Shown: positions 1-5,365, counted from the first letter of the stretch. The stretch is 5,365 nucleotides of DNA from Blastocatellia bacterium (GCA_003175865.1 PSRF01000045.1:1-5365), one strand, 5' to 3'. Notes: generated by a model not told the origin, from the sequence alone. Numbers and translations: made by a program.

Positions 1-269
1 TAAACCGTTAATGCTACAACCGGAAGTTCAGGGTGGGTGTGCTTCAAGACTCTTGTTCCCTCGATGCCGCTCATGCCGGGCAAACCAACATCAGTTAGAA
101 CTACATCTGGAAGCTCCTTATCGACAGCGCGCAGTGCTTCTTCCATCGTGCGGAAAGCGCCAAGACAACGGAACCCTGTTGAGCCGTTAATCAAAGCGGA
201 TAGTCCTTCTCGCACATCGCGCTGGTCCTCGACAAGCAACACTTTGATATCGTGATCGTTGGCTGACAC
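1..269 (-). CDS. Response regulator, receiver domain (3' end outside window)
   Basis: Receiver domain of a two-component response regulator that takes a phosphate from a sensor kinase. Reading the minus strand from GTG at 269 gives 89 residues and then leaves the window. Visible signatures are the hydrophobic first strand IKVLLVED with acidic pair E14-D15, the phospho-acceptor D60 in VVLTDVGLPGMSG, and the conserved Thr T88 at the end of the fourth strand in LPVVALTV. The missing part should hold the switch Lys and an output domain. The strand-4 style (LPVVALTVY) is typical of NarL/FixJ (LuxR-type HTH) regulators, but the output domain is not visible. No clear Shine-Dalgarno precedes the GTG. 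I chose it because it sits a few residues before the first strand and no ATG lies closer. The gene is divergent from the operon starting at 674, so a regulatory link is possible but unproven. Confidence 0.88.
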   Translation of the reverse strand, partial: MSANDHDIKVLLVEDQRDVREGLSALINGSTGFRCLGAFRTMEEALRAVDKELPDVVLTDVGLPGMSGIEGTRVLKHTHPELPVVALTV

Positions 270-336
270 GCTAATCAGTAATCTTGAAATTGGTATGCAA
301 CGTGAGCTTACGCGGAAATTCTACTCTCGTCTCCTA

Positions 337-584
337 GGGAGGTACACAGGTACTAAGAGTTGACGAGCGCATCAAGGCAGGGCTCAACCGAGGATCTGCG
401 TAATTTTAGCTGTGATTTATCGTTTATCAGTTTCATTTTTCATCTTTCATTATTCAAAATCCTTTCTGAAAGTTTGATGCGAACGATACAAGCGACGCGC
501 ATTAGACAAAAATGAAAGCTGATAAATGATAAATCGCTTCTTCTACCTGAGTGGCTCCTCAATTTTCCACCTGTGTACCTACCC
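337..584. repeat. Nested inverted-repeat element (MITE-like or large stem-loop)
   Basis: Two inverted repeats share one centre region. The outer pair is a perfect 12-base match, AGGTACACAGGT at 340-351 and its reverse complement at 569-580, with GGG just outside both copies (one base offset). The inner pair is 414-440 against 508-535: 27 bases match with one mismatch and one inserted base. Between outer and inner arms there is weaker mirrored similarity, such as TTGA-C/G-GAGC near 360-369 and 552-560. The central loop is 441-507. The layout resembles a non-autonomous transposable element with terminal inverted repeats, or an intergenic repeat forming a long hairpin. I see no target-site duplication and no transposase, so mobility is inferred. 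Confidence 0.6.
414..455 (+). repeat. Degenerate heptamer tandem repeat, T-rich (TTTATCA / TTTCATT type)
   Basis: The left inner arm and the sequence just after it read as a run of near-7-base units: TTTATCG, TTTATCA, GTTTCAT, TTTTCAT, CTTTCAT, then TATTC. The right inner arm (508-535) carries the same units in reverse complement. This resembles the short degenerate heptamer repeats found between genes in several bacterial phyla. A slippage-prone repeat present in both orientations would also explain the strong inner palindrome. No function is visible. Confidence 0.5.
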
Positions 585-586
585 AG

Positions 587-615
587 TTATCAGATTAGAT
601 CTGACTCACTAATAT
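587..615 (+). promoter_or_regulatory. Candidate sigma-70-like promoter for the operon
   Basis: TTATCA at 587-592 matches the -35 consensus at four of six positions. TAATAT at 610-615 is a partial -10 match. The spacer is 17 bases. Transcription would start near 622 and give a leader of about 50 bases before the ATG at 674. The match is weak, and such pairs occur by chance in AT-rich DNA, so this is only the best candidate between the inverted-repeat element and the first gene. Confidence 0.28.
590..604. promoter_or_regulatory. Small dyad TCAGAT-TAG-ATCTGA, possible operator
   Basis: A perfect 6-base inverted repeat with a 3-base centre overlaps the candidate -35 box and spacer. A second short dyad, TTGG-T-CCAA, lies at 625-633, and GGTCC is directly repeated at 619-623 and 627-631. 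The position fits a repressor or activator site for the operon, but there is no recognised factor and the dyad is short enough to be chance. Confidence 0.22.
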
Positions 616-673
616 GCCGGTCCATTGGTCCAACTTAGTTTTTCAATGACCAGCTAAGAGGTTTCAGAAAATC

Positions 674-2494
674 ATGACTCAACTCAACCCCCGACGAGCG
701 CTGCTGAGTGTTGCGCGAAATCTCAACTGTTTTCTCCCTACTACTGCGATCACTTCAGTATTAAGGCAACAAAATGTGAATCGTTTGGTAACCGGTCTGT
801 TTTGTTCCCTTGCATTTGTAATTTCAGGCGTTGTTGCCGAAGGACAACAGGTTGTCACAAACGGGAGATTTACAAACGTCTATGTATATCAGCCAACTTT
901 TGCGGGCGAATCTTGGGATGACCACCTCAAGGCTGCAAGATCCCAAGGGGACCAATTTAGCCGCGAAAAGATTGATGCTTTCACCGACACTCTCATGGGG
1001 CCGGATGCTTCTTCATATTTTGATTTCCTTCACCAGTACTGGGGAGTAAATGAGCCACAGTTTTTTGGTAGTGGATTCGCTACTGCTGACTGCGTGTCTG
1101 CCGCTCTTCACGACGGCAAGAATCTTGGTAATAACATTACTTTAATCCAATGGGACACAGTTCGTTCGCTCGCCAACTGTCACCCGAGTGGCCTGGATCC
1201 CTCCCCTCAAGTAACGCTGATTTTTAGTCCCGACATCAAAGTTGCAAACATTCCAAACCCACCTATCGGAACCGCAGGTGACATGTGCACAACTTCGCCC
1301 GACAAGGCCTGGCACGCGTGGGGACTGAACATGCCAAACTTTATTGCTTTGCCAACAGACCCCAATTGCTCGCCAACTTTTGATAACTTCACGATCAACT
1401 TCAGCCACGAGATTGTTGAGACACTTACAGACCCTGGTGGTTTTGGTCAGGGAGGAGTGCTGACTGATCCAACGAATGTCGGAGGGAATGAGATTGGCGA
1501 CAAATGCAAAAACCAGAGCATAAAGTGGGGCAGCTATAGTCTTCAGCAGTACTGGTCAAACAATACAAATGCATGCGAGCCTCGCGTTCTTCGACCGCCG
1601 ACATCGAGTGCGGAACGTGATTGGCTGGATACTTCAGGTATCCCGCTCCAAAGATTCAAAGGTAACCAACGCGATCTGCCCATAAAAGTATATCCTGCAA
1701 ATGTCGGGAGTCCGGCTAAGTCGCTACGCATGATCATCTCGACCGGCAACGATAATCTCAGAGGAGACGGAGACAATTGCGACGTTACGATCAATCTCTC
1801 GGACGGACGTACGATTTCTTTGCCCAACGTGAATCAAGGTCAAACCTGGGATAATTGGACCACGCACAGTTTCGACGTACCGATACCGGCGACTGGGGTT
1901 AAAGGCGGTGACATTACCGAGATCACGCTGCACACCGTCAAGGGAGGTTTTGACCTAACAAAGAGCCCTGACAATTGGAACGTGCAACGCGTGCAACTTA
2001 AAGCAACGCTTGGATCTGCTCGCATTCCCACACCTCGATCTTTGCCTAGCACGACTGTCACCGTCACAGTGAACCAGGTAGGAAGCAGGATCGCTATGGG
2101 TCCTCGCATTCCTGGCATGCCTGCCTCTTCCGCTGTCTATGGAATGATCAGAATAAATGGCAGCGAATTTGAGAAAAGTCCTTTGTCACAATCGATGCTT
2201 TACGACCTCGGTACTATTCCGATTCAGATTGAAGTGTGGCAGGACCTTCCAGATGTCAGGGGTTCGGGCAACCCAAGGGATCCCAACAACCCGGGTGGGC
2301 GCGGCGTACACAACGCCAAAGCAACGCTCCGGACTTTGAATATCGACTACAACCTCAAGACGCATACATTCACAGTTCGTGGAGAATCCGGATCAGCTAT
2401 GCCCGGCAAAGCAGGGGTTGAGTTCGCTTTTCCTGGCGATAGCACTCACCCAGGCATTGCTTTCACGATTACGGATCAACCGGGTACACGGTGA
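674..2494 (+). CDS. Secreted EXORDIUM-like protein with PLAT-like and C2-like domains
   Basis: A 606-residue exported protein. Residues 36-56 (NRLVTGLFCSLAFVISGVVA) form a Sec-type signal peptide. Residues 57-305 resemble the EXORDIUM/phosphate-induced family: an opening strand and FLHQYWGV segment (119-125), then SHEIVETLTDP (244-254), EIGDKC (273-278) and an LQQYWSNN..AC segment (290-301). The HExxE pattern at 245-249 recalls zinc proteases but lacks the third His of HExxH, so catalysis is uncertain. Six Cys (140, 169, 205, 232, 278, 301) suggest disulfides. Residues 335-445 look like a PLAT-like beta sandwich (ISTGNDNLRG, DNCDVTINL, SPDNWNV). Residues 460-600 look like a C2-like domain (IRINGSEF, PIQIEVWQD). 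The ATG at 674 has AAGAGG 12 bases upstream, rather far. GTG at 776, nine bases after AAGG, would start directly at the signal peptide and may be the true start. First gene of the likely operon. Confidence 0.85.
   Translation: MTQLNPRRALLSVARNLNCFLPTTAITSVLRQQNVNRLVTGLFCSLAFVISGVVAEGQQVVTNGRFTNVYVYQPTFAGESWDDHLKAARSQGDQFSREKIDAFTDTLMGPDASSYFDFLHQYWGVNEPQFFGSGFATADCVSAALHDGKNLGNNITLIQWDTVRSLANCHPSGLDPSPQVTLIFSPDIKVANIPNPPIGTAGDMCTTSPDKAWHAWGLNMPNFIALPTDPNCSPTFDNFTINFSHEIVETLTDPGGFGQGGVLTDPTNVGGNEIGDKCKNQSIKWGSYSLQQYWSNNTNACEPRVLRPPTSSAERDWLDTSGIPLQRFKGNQRDLPIKVYPANVGSPAKSLRMIISTGNDNLRGDGDNCDVTINLSDGRTISLPNVNQGQTWDNWTTHSFDVPIPATGVKGGDITEITLHTVKGGFDLTKSPDNWNVQRVQLKATLGSARIPTPRSLPSTTVTVTVNQVGSRIAMGPRIPGMPASSAVYGMIRINGSEFEKSPLSQSMLYDLGTIPIQIEVWQDLPDVRGSGNPRDPNNPGGRGVHNAKATLRTLNIDYNLKTHTFTVRGESGSAMPGKAGVEFAFPGDSTHPGIAFTITDQPGTR
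763..778 (+). promoter_or_regulatory. Alternative ribosome-binding site and GTG start of the secreted protein
   Basis: AAGG at 763-766 lies nine bases before an in-frame GTG at 776-778, codon 35 of the longer frame. Starting here gives a 572-residue precursor beginning VNRLVTGLF, a textbook signal peptide: a short basic end, a hydrophobic core, and a VVA cleavage site. The longer ATG form places 34 mostly polar residues ahead of that core, unusual for Sec export. The shorter form is therefore at least as likely. Confidence 0.5.
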
Positions 2495-2512
2495 CACCGC
2501 ATTAACAGACGA

Positions 2513-3760
2513 ATGAATATAGCCTCCAAGATCTTTTGTTGCCTCTTTTTCATGGCGGCAACGTTACTAACCATCGCACCCAATCACGCGATCAGTGTTC
2601 AACGCGATCCTCAAGGTCAGGGCACCACAACCACAAGAATTCCGTTGTGCCCAGGACTGACGATCGTCACAGCGATCAGTCAGACGGACGGAGATTACGA
2701 ATCGATCAAGACGATTGAGTCTGTGACAGATCAAGAAGTGCGTCTCAAGTATTCATCAGAGCGAATGGTCCAGGATCTAATGGACAATGAACCAAAACTG
2801 CAGAAAGCGACTATGTCGCGCACGGTTCTCACCAAAGACCTGGCCAACGCGAATCTTTATCAACAGCAGTTTTACGATCAACTTCCGGATCCAATCCCGG
2901 GAACGACTGCCATCGGCACCTCAACCGCGGTGCTGAATCAGCTGAAAACCAAAGGTGAAGCCGAGCTAGGATTCTTCATAGCTTTCACCGGCGCGCCTTC
3001 TTTAGATCGAGAAGTTCACCCGAACGTTTTCGACAATCTAATGACCGGCACATTCCAACGCGTAGAACCTGTGCCAGTCATGCTGCCCGTTATCGTGAAC
3101 AATGTGCGGGTACAACTTCCAACCATCCATATCATGGGCGATTTCGTCGGAGACAAAACTGAATTCTTCTTTCTTGACGATCCCGCAAATTCCATCGCTC
3201 TGAAATGGCGTTATGGCATCGATGCCGTGCCGGAAGAAGATGTGAAGAAGTTTGCGAAGTCGGGCATGAGGTTGAACCCTGATCGCGACAGCTTACAAGT
3301 CATCAAGATCACCTATCGCTGTGGCGGTTCACTTCCTAACTCATCTGGTCCACCGGGGCAAACGCCTGCTCCATCCGGAAACCCTGACTCTGGCCAACTG
3401 GAAAAGAGTCTTGCCTCAACTGGGAGAGTTGACGTCTACGACATCTTCTTTTCATTCAACAGTGATCAGCTTCGCGACGAATCAGAGCCACGTTTGAAAG
3501 AAATCGCTGACGCTATGATTAAACATCCAGATTGGAAGCTCTCGGTCGAGGGTCACACAGACTCGATCGGCAACAGTAACTACAACCTTGAACTTTCACG
3601 ACGACGTGCGTCGGCGGTGAAAGACGCACTCGTTAAGCGTTACAAGATCGATCCGAATCGATTAACGACTGTCGGTTACGGAGCAACAAGGCCCAAGGAA
3701 ACAAATGACACTTTGGAAGGGCGAGCACGTAACCGTCGCGTCGAAATCGCCAGGCAATAG
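2513..3760 (+). CDS. OmpA-family peptidoglycan-binding protein with unknown N-terminal domain
   Basis: A 415-residue exported protein. Residues 1-26 are a signal peptide ending NHA. Residues 31-270 are a domain I do not recognise: mixed alpha/beta in character, with Cys at 46 and 270 that could pair across it. A Pro/Gly/Ser-rich linker (about 272-295) leads to an OmpA C-terminal domain (306-415): DIFFSFNSDQL, VEGHTD (345-350), LSRRRASAV (361-369) and GRARNRRVEI. D350 and R365, 15 residues apart, match the pair that grips diaminopimelate of peptidoglycan in OmpA. There is no lipobox Cys after the signal peptide and no obvious beta-barrel, so it is probably a soluble periplasmic protein tethered to the wall, or has an unusual membrane part. 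It starts 18 bases after the upstream stop with no clear Shine-Dalgarno, which suggests translational coupling. Confidence 0.9.
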   Translation: MNIASKIFCCLFFMAATLLTIAPNHAISVQRDPQGQGTTTTRIPLCPGLTIVTAISQTDGDYESIKTIESVTDQEVRLKYSSERMVQDLMDNEPKLQKATMSRTVLTKDLANANLYQQQFYDQLPDPIPGTTAIGTSTAVLNQLKTKGEAELGFFIAFTGAPSLDREVHPNVFDNLMTGTFQRVEPVPVMLPVIVNNVRVQLPTIHIMGDFVGDKTEFFFLDDPANSIALKWRYGIDAVPEEDVKKFAKSGMRLNPDRDSLQVIKITYRCGGSLPNSSGPPGQTPAPSGNPDSGQLEKSLASTGRVDVYDIFFSFNSDQLRDESEPRLKEIADAMIKHPDWKLSVEGHTDSIGNSNYNLELSRRRASAVKDALVKRYKIDPNRLTTVGYGATRPKETNDTLEGRARNRRVEIARQ

Positions 3761-3779
3761 TTAAGTCATCGGAGAGCCC

Positions 3780-5081
3780 ATGAACGACATAACGCAACTG
3801 CAGTCACAACTTGATCAACTGACAAGCGAACTCAGACTAGCTCAAACCAGGATTCAGAACCTGGAAAGGCGTAGCAAGTGGAAGAGTTCAGGCTTCGTCG
3901 GTCTTGCATTTGTTTTGGCATGTGGCGTTTGTACTTGGAGTGTCAACGCCTTCTCATCGAGTAAGACTTCGATGGTAGCGTCACTCGATACCCCGCCAAC
4001 AAAAATCAAAGCACCGTTTGAAGTCGATGATGACCAGGGACGAGTCATCATGCGCGTGAGAGACGGTGATGCAAGAATCGATCGAGGAATCTATTTCTAT
4101 AACGAGGGGGGCAGAGCTGTCGTAGATGTGACATCAATTCAGGAAGGCGGAGGTGGAGGAAAAATTCGAGTGACAGCTGCGGGTCCCGAGAAAACAGCCG
4201 AGCTTGATCAAGCAACCGGCATAACGATTACTGGAGTGCGCGAGTCGGAAGGCATAACGATCAATCGTGGAGCAAAAAAGTCGCTTGTGCTTGGAGCAGA
4301 GCTGGGAGCAAAAGGTGAAGAACCAGGTGGTTCGATCAAAATCTACGACGGCAGTGAAAAACTTGGCGCTACTCTCAGCGCCAAAACAAAAGGCGCAGTC
4401 CTGAAACTCTTCGGTGGCACAGACAAACCGGTCGCGAGTCTACAGACCGAAACGACTGGAGCATCACTCACAATTTTCGGCACAGGGAGCAAACCGGCAG
4501 CAACGCTAACAAACGACACAGCAGGTGGTTCACTCAAGATCTACGGGTCAACCGATAGGCCGGTTGCGACAATGCAGTCCGATGGCGATGGCGGCAACTT
4601 GTGGATTAGCGACAAGGCGGGTCAACAAGTTGCCGGCGTAATTGCGAGCGACAACGGCGGAGTCGTGAAAGTCATGAAAAGTGGAGATCAGAAGACATAC
4701 ACGGCAATCAATGCTGTCGATGCAGGATTGGGCATGGCGATTAGAAAGGCTGGTGTGAGGTTGGTTTTTGTTGGTGCGTCGGGTGAAAACGGTGAGAAAG
4801 GTTCGGTCTTTGTTTACGGTGGTGGTGAAAATCCAATAGCAGGGCTAACGAGTTACGGTGGGGGTAAAGGTTTAGTCGCTATTTTCAATCAAGCCTTATC
4901 ACCGATAGCAATGTTAGCTGAGAGTGATAAGCATCCTGGTGGTGGAAACATCACCGCGAGTGATCCCAGTGGCAATGGGATCTTTTCTGCTGGCTATACG
5001 GGTGAAGCGGGTGATGCTTGCGTCACTCGCAAGAATGGTCTGTGGTGCATGGGAACTAACTTGCCACTGCAGATGAAGTGA
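3780..5081 (+). CDS. Inner-membrane-anchored coiled-coil protein with 22-residue Gly-rich repeats
   Basis: A 433-residue protein of unknown function. Residues 4-28 form a perfect heptad pattern (I4, L7, L11, L14, L18, A21, I25, L28), predicted as a short coiled coil. The basic stretch RRSKWK (30-35) precedes one hydrophobic helix (38-58), so the N-terminus should be cytoplasmic and the rest periplasmic. Residues 77-415 are beta-rich repeats of a G-x-L-x-I-(x)n-P-V-A-x-L-(x)n-G type. Five units of exactly 22 residues run from 184 to 293 (bases 4329-4658), with looser copies on both sides. A Cys pair (414, 423) near the end may form a disulfide. The regularity suggests a beta-solenoid or oligomeric stalk, inferred. 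GGAG at 3771-3774 lies five bases before the ATG and supports this start. It follows the OmpA-family gene by 19 bases. Confidence 0.87.
   Translation: MNDITQLQSQLDQLTSELRLAQTRIQNLERRSKWKSSGFVGLAFVLACGVCTWSVNAFSSSKTSMVASLDTPPTKIKAPFEVDDDQGRVIMRVRDGDARIDRGIYFYNEGGRAVVDVTSIQEGGGGGKIRVTAAGPEKTAELDQATGITITGVRESEGITINRGAKKSLVLGAELGAKGEEPGGSIKIYDGSEKLGATLSAKTKGAVLKLFGGTDKPVASLQTETTGASLTIFGTGSKPAATLTNDTAGGSLKIYGSTDRPVATMQSDGDGGNLWISDKAGQQVAGVIASDNGGVVKVMKSGDQKTYTAINAVDAGLGMAIRKAGVRLVFVGASGENGEKGSVFVYGGGENPIAGLTSYGGGKGLVAIFNQALSPIAMLAESDKHPGGGNITASDPSGNGIFSAGYTGEAGDACVTRKNGLWCMGTNLPLQMK
4329..4658 (+). repeat. Five tandem 66-base coding repeats (22 residues each)
   Basis: Within the membrane-anchored protein, residues 184-205, 206-227, 228-249, 250-271 and 272-293 align without gaps, each ending in Gly. 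Shared positions include a hydrophobic-x-hydrophobic strand near unit positions 3-5 (SIKIY, VLKLF, SLTIF, SLKIY, NLWIS), a K/R-P pair near 11-12 in the central units, and A-x-L/M/I near 14-16 (ATL, ASL, ATL, ATM, AGV). The DNA of the units is clearly diverged, so the duplication is old rather than a recent expansion. Confidence 0.8.
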
Positions 5082-5303
5082 GAACTTCTTGTTGACGGTG
5101 TCGGAAGTCCGGTAGTACTGCGGCCATGCCGCTTCCGTTGCGGAAAGCCTCTGGCTTTCCGAGGACAGCTTTAATTCCTTGAGGCTCTGCCTCGGCGGCG
5201 TAGCCGCGAACAATTTGTGATGCTACATCGGAAAGGCAAAGCCTTTCCGCAAGGGCAGCGGCAAGCCGCATACGAACCAACGTCGACCCAAGGAGAACAT
5301 CCA
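5082..5303. repeat. Cluster of seven short perfect hairpins between genes
   Basis: After the operon stop, bases 5120-5269 contain hairpins with 2-3-base loops: 5120-5132 (GCGGC-CAT-GCCGC), 5133-5145 (TTCCG-TTG-CGGAA), 5141-5161 (CGGAAAGCC-TCT-GGCTTTCCG), 5181-5193 (GAGGC-TCT-GCCTC), 5195-5207 (GCGGC-GTA-GCCGC), 5229-5249 (CGGAAAGGC-AAA-GCCTTTCCG) and 5258-5269 (GCGGC-AA-GCCGC). The second overlaps the third. The stems fall into three sequence types, GCGGC, CGGAAAG and GAGGC, recurring in order. None is followed by a T tract, so they are not standard terminators. They look like a composite dispersed palindromic repeat that could stabilise the upstream mRNA end or slow transcription. The minus strand is open here only because of the repeats. 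Confidence 0.8.
5290..5295 (+). promoter_or_regulatory. Strong Shine-Dalgarno AAGGAG for the gene at 5304
   Basis: AAGGAG lies eight bases before ATG at 5304, near-ideal spacing and the best ribosome-binding site in the window. It fixes the start of the last, cut-off gene and separates it from the hairpin cluster that ends about 20 bases earlier. Confidence 0.75.
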
Positions 5304-5365
5304 ATGCAACTGATCCCAAAGAGAAGAGTAGGTGGTCGAATCACAATCGCAGGTTCGATTGTGAT
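5304..5365 (+). CDS. Start of an unidentified gene, N-terminus only
   Basis: Twenty codons are visible before the window ends: M-Q-L-I-P-K-R-R-V-G-G-R and then the hydrophobic run ITIAGSIV. Basic residues followed by the start of a hydrophobic stretch fit a signal peptide or membrane anchor, so the product is probably exported or membrane-bound like its three neighbours. Too little remains to name a family. The start is supported by AAGGAG eight bases upstream. Whether it shares a transcript with the operon is open, because the hairpin cluster lies between them. Its last visible codons coincide with a perfect inverted repeat (5340-5365). Confidence 0.6.
   Translation, partial: MQLIPKRRVGGRITIAGSIV
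5340..5365. repeat. Perfect 10-base inverted repeat inside the start of a coding region
   Basis: ATCACAATCG at 5340-5349 and its exact reverse complement CGATTGTGAT at 5356-5365 flank a 6-base loop. The right arm ends at the window edge, so the stem may be longer. In mRNA it would form a hairpin about 35 bases after the start codon of the gene at 5304. It could be an operator-like site, an mRNA structure, or chance within Ile/Val codons. Confidence 0.6.

Larger units (their letters stand above)
270..673. other. Divergent intergenic region without a gene
   Basis: This 404-base gap separates the minus-strand regulator from the plus-strand operon. I find no reading frame with coding character. 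It contains an imperfect inverted-repeat element (about 337-584) and then an 89-base stretch before the first operon gene with a candidate promoter, a small dyad and a weak ribosome-binding site. The middle is rich in T on one arm and A on the other, unlike the flanking coding DNA. Promoters for both divergent genes should lie here, but only the rightward one has even a tentative match. Confidence 0.8.

Noticed and set aside
37..255. 72-residue plus-strand reading frame
   Set aside because: It lies opposite the response-regulator receiver domain, whose motifs (E14-D15, D60, T88) are clear on the minus strand.
360..365. TTGACG as a -35 box
   Set aside because: No plausible -10 box lies 16-18 bases downstream (the sequence there is GGCTCAACCG).
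1142..2118. Several minus-strand reading frames of 60-94 residues
   Set aside because: They are antisense to well-supported EXORDIUM-like, PLAT-like and C2-like coding sequence and have no start signals of their own.
4914..5213. 99-residue minus-strand reading frame
   Set aside because: It overlaps the coding end of the repeat protein and the hairpin cluster in another frame and shows no recognisable domain.
5229..5249. Intrinsic terminator
   Set aside because: The 9-base stem is strong, but GCAAGGG follows instead of a T tract. The same holds for the hairpin at 5141-5161.
5120..5269. CRISPR array
   Set aside because: Stems recur, but there are no repeats of 23-40 bases separated by unique spacers of constant length.
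5056..5319. 87-residue minus-strand reading frame with an Ala/Gly/Glu-rich product
   Set aside because: It is made largely of the palindromic hairpins and overlaps the end of the repeat-protein gene. Palindromes stay open in several frames. No Shine-Dalgarno or domain is visible.

Overview
The window looks like chromosomal DNA from a Gram-negative bacterium. Genes start with ATG or GTG, some behind Shine-Dalgarno sites. One product carries an OmpA-type peptidoglycan-binding domain, which implies a periplasm and outer membrane. The mix of a NarL-type regulator, a secreted EXORDIUM-like protein with PLAT-like and C2-like domains, a Gly-rich repeat protein and scattered hairpin repeats reminds me most of Acidobacteriota (Blastocatellia-like). 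That placement is an impression from protein style, not a test.

Layout. Bases 1-269 (minus strand) hold the receiver domain of a response regulator whose output domain lies outside the window. Bases 270-673 are a non-coding divergent region dominated by a nested inverted-repeat structure (about 337-584), followed by a possible promoter for the rightward genes. Bases 674-5081 hold three closely spaced plus-strand genes (gaps of 18 and 19 bases), probably one operon: a secreted EXORDIUM-like three-domain protein, an OmpA-family protein with an unrecognised N-terminal domain, and a membrane-anchored protein built from about 22-residue Gly-rich repeats. Bases 5082-5303 contain seven small perfect hairpins in 150 bases. 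At 5304 a new plus-strand gene begins behind a good Shine-Dalgarno site and runs off the end.

All three complete products carry export or membrane-anchoring signals, so the operon appears to encode a cell-envelope assembly: one protein likely released or surface-exposed, one bound to peptidoglycan, and one anchored in the inner membrane with a long beta-rich periplasmic part. A joint role is inferred only from gene order. The divergent regulator may or may not control the operon. I see no mobile-element transposase, CRISPR array, RNA gene or toxin-antitoxin pair.
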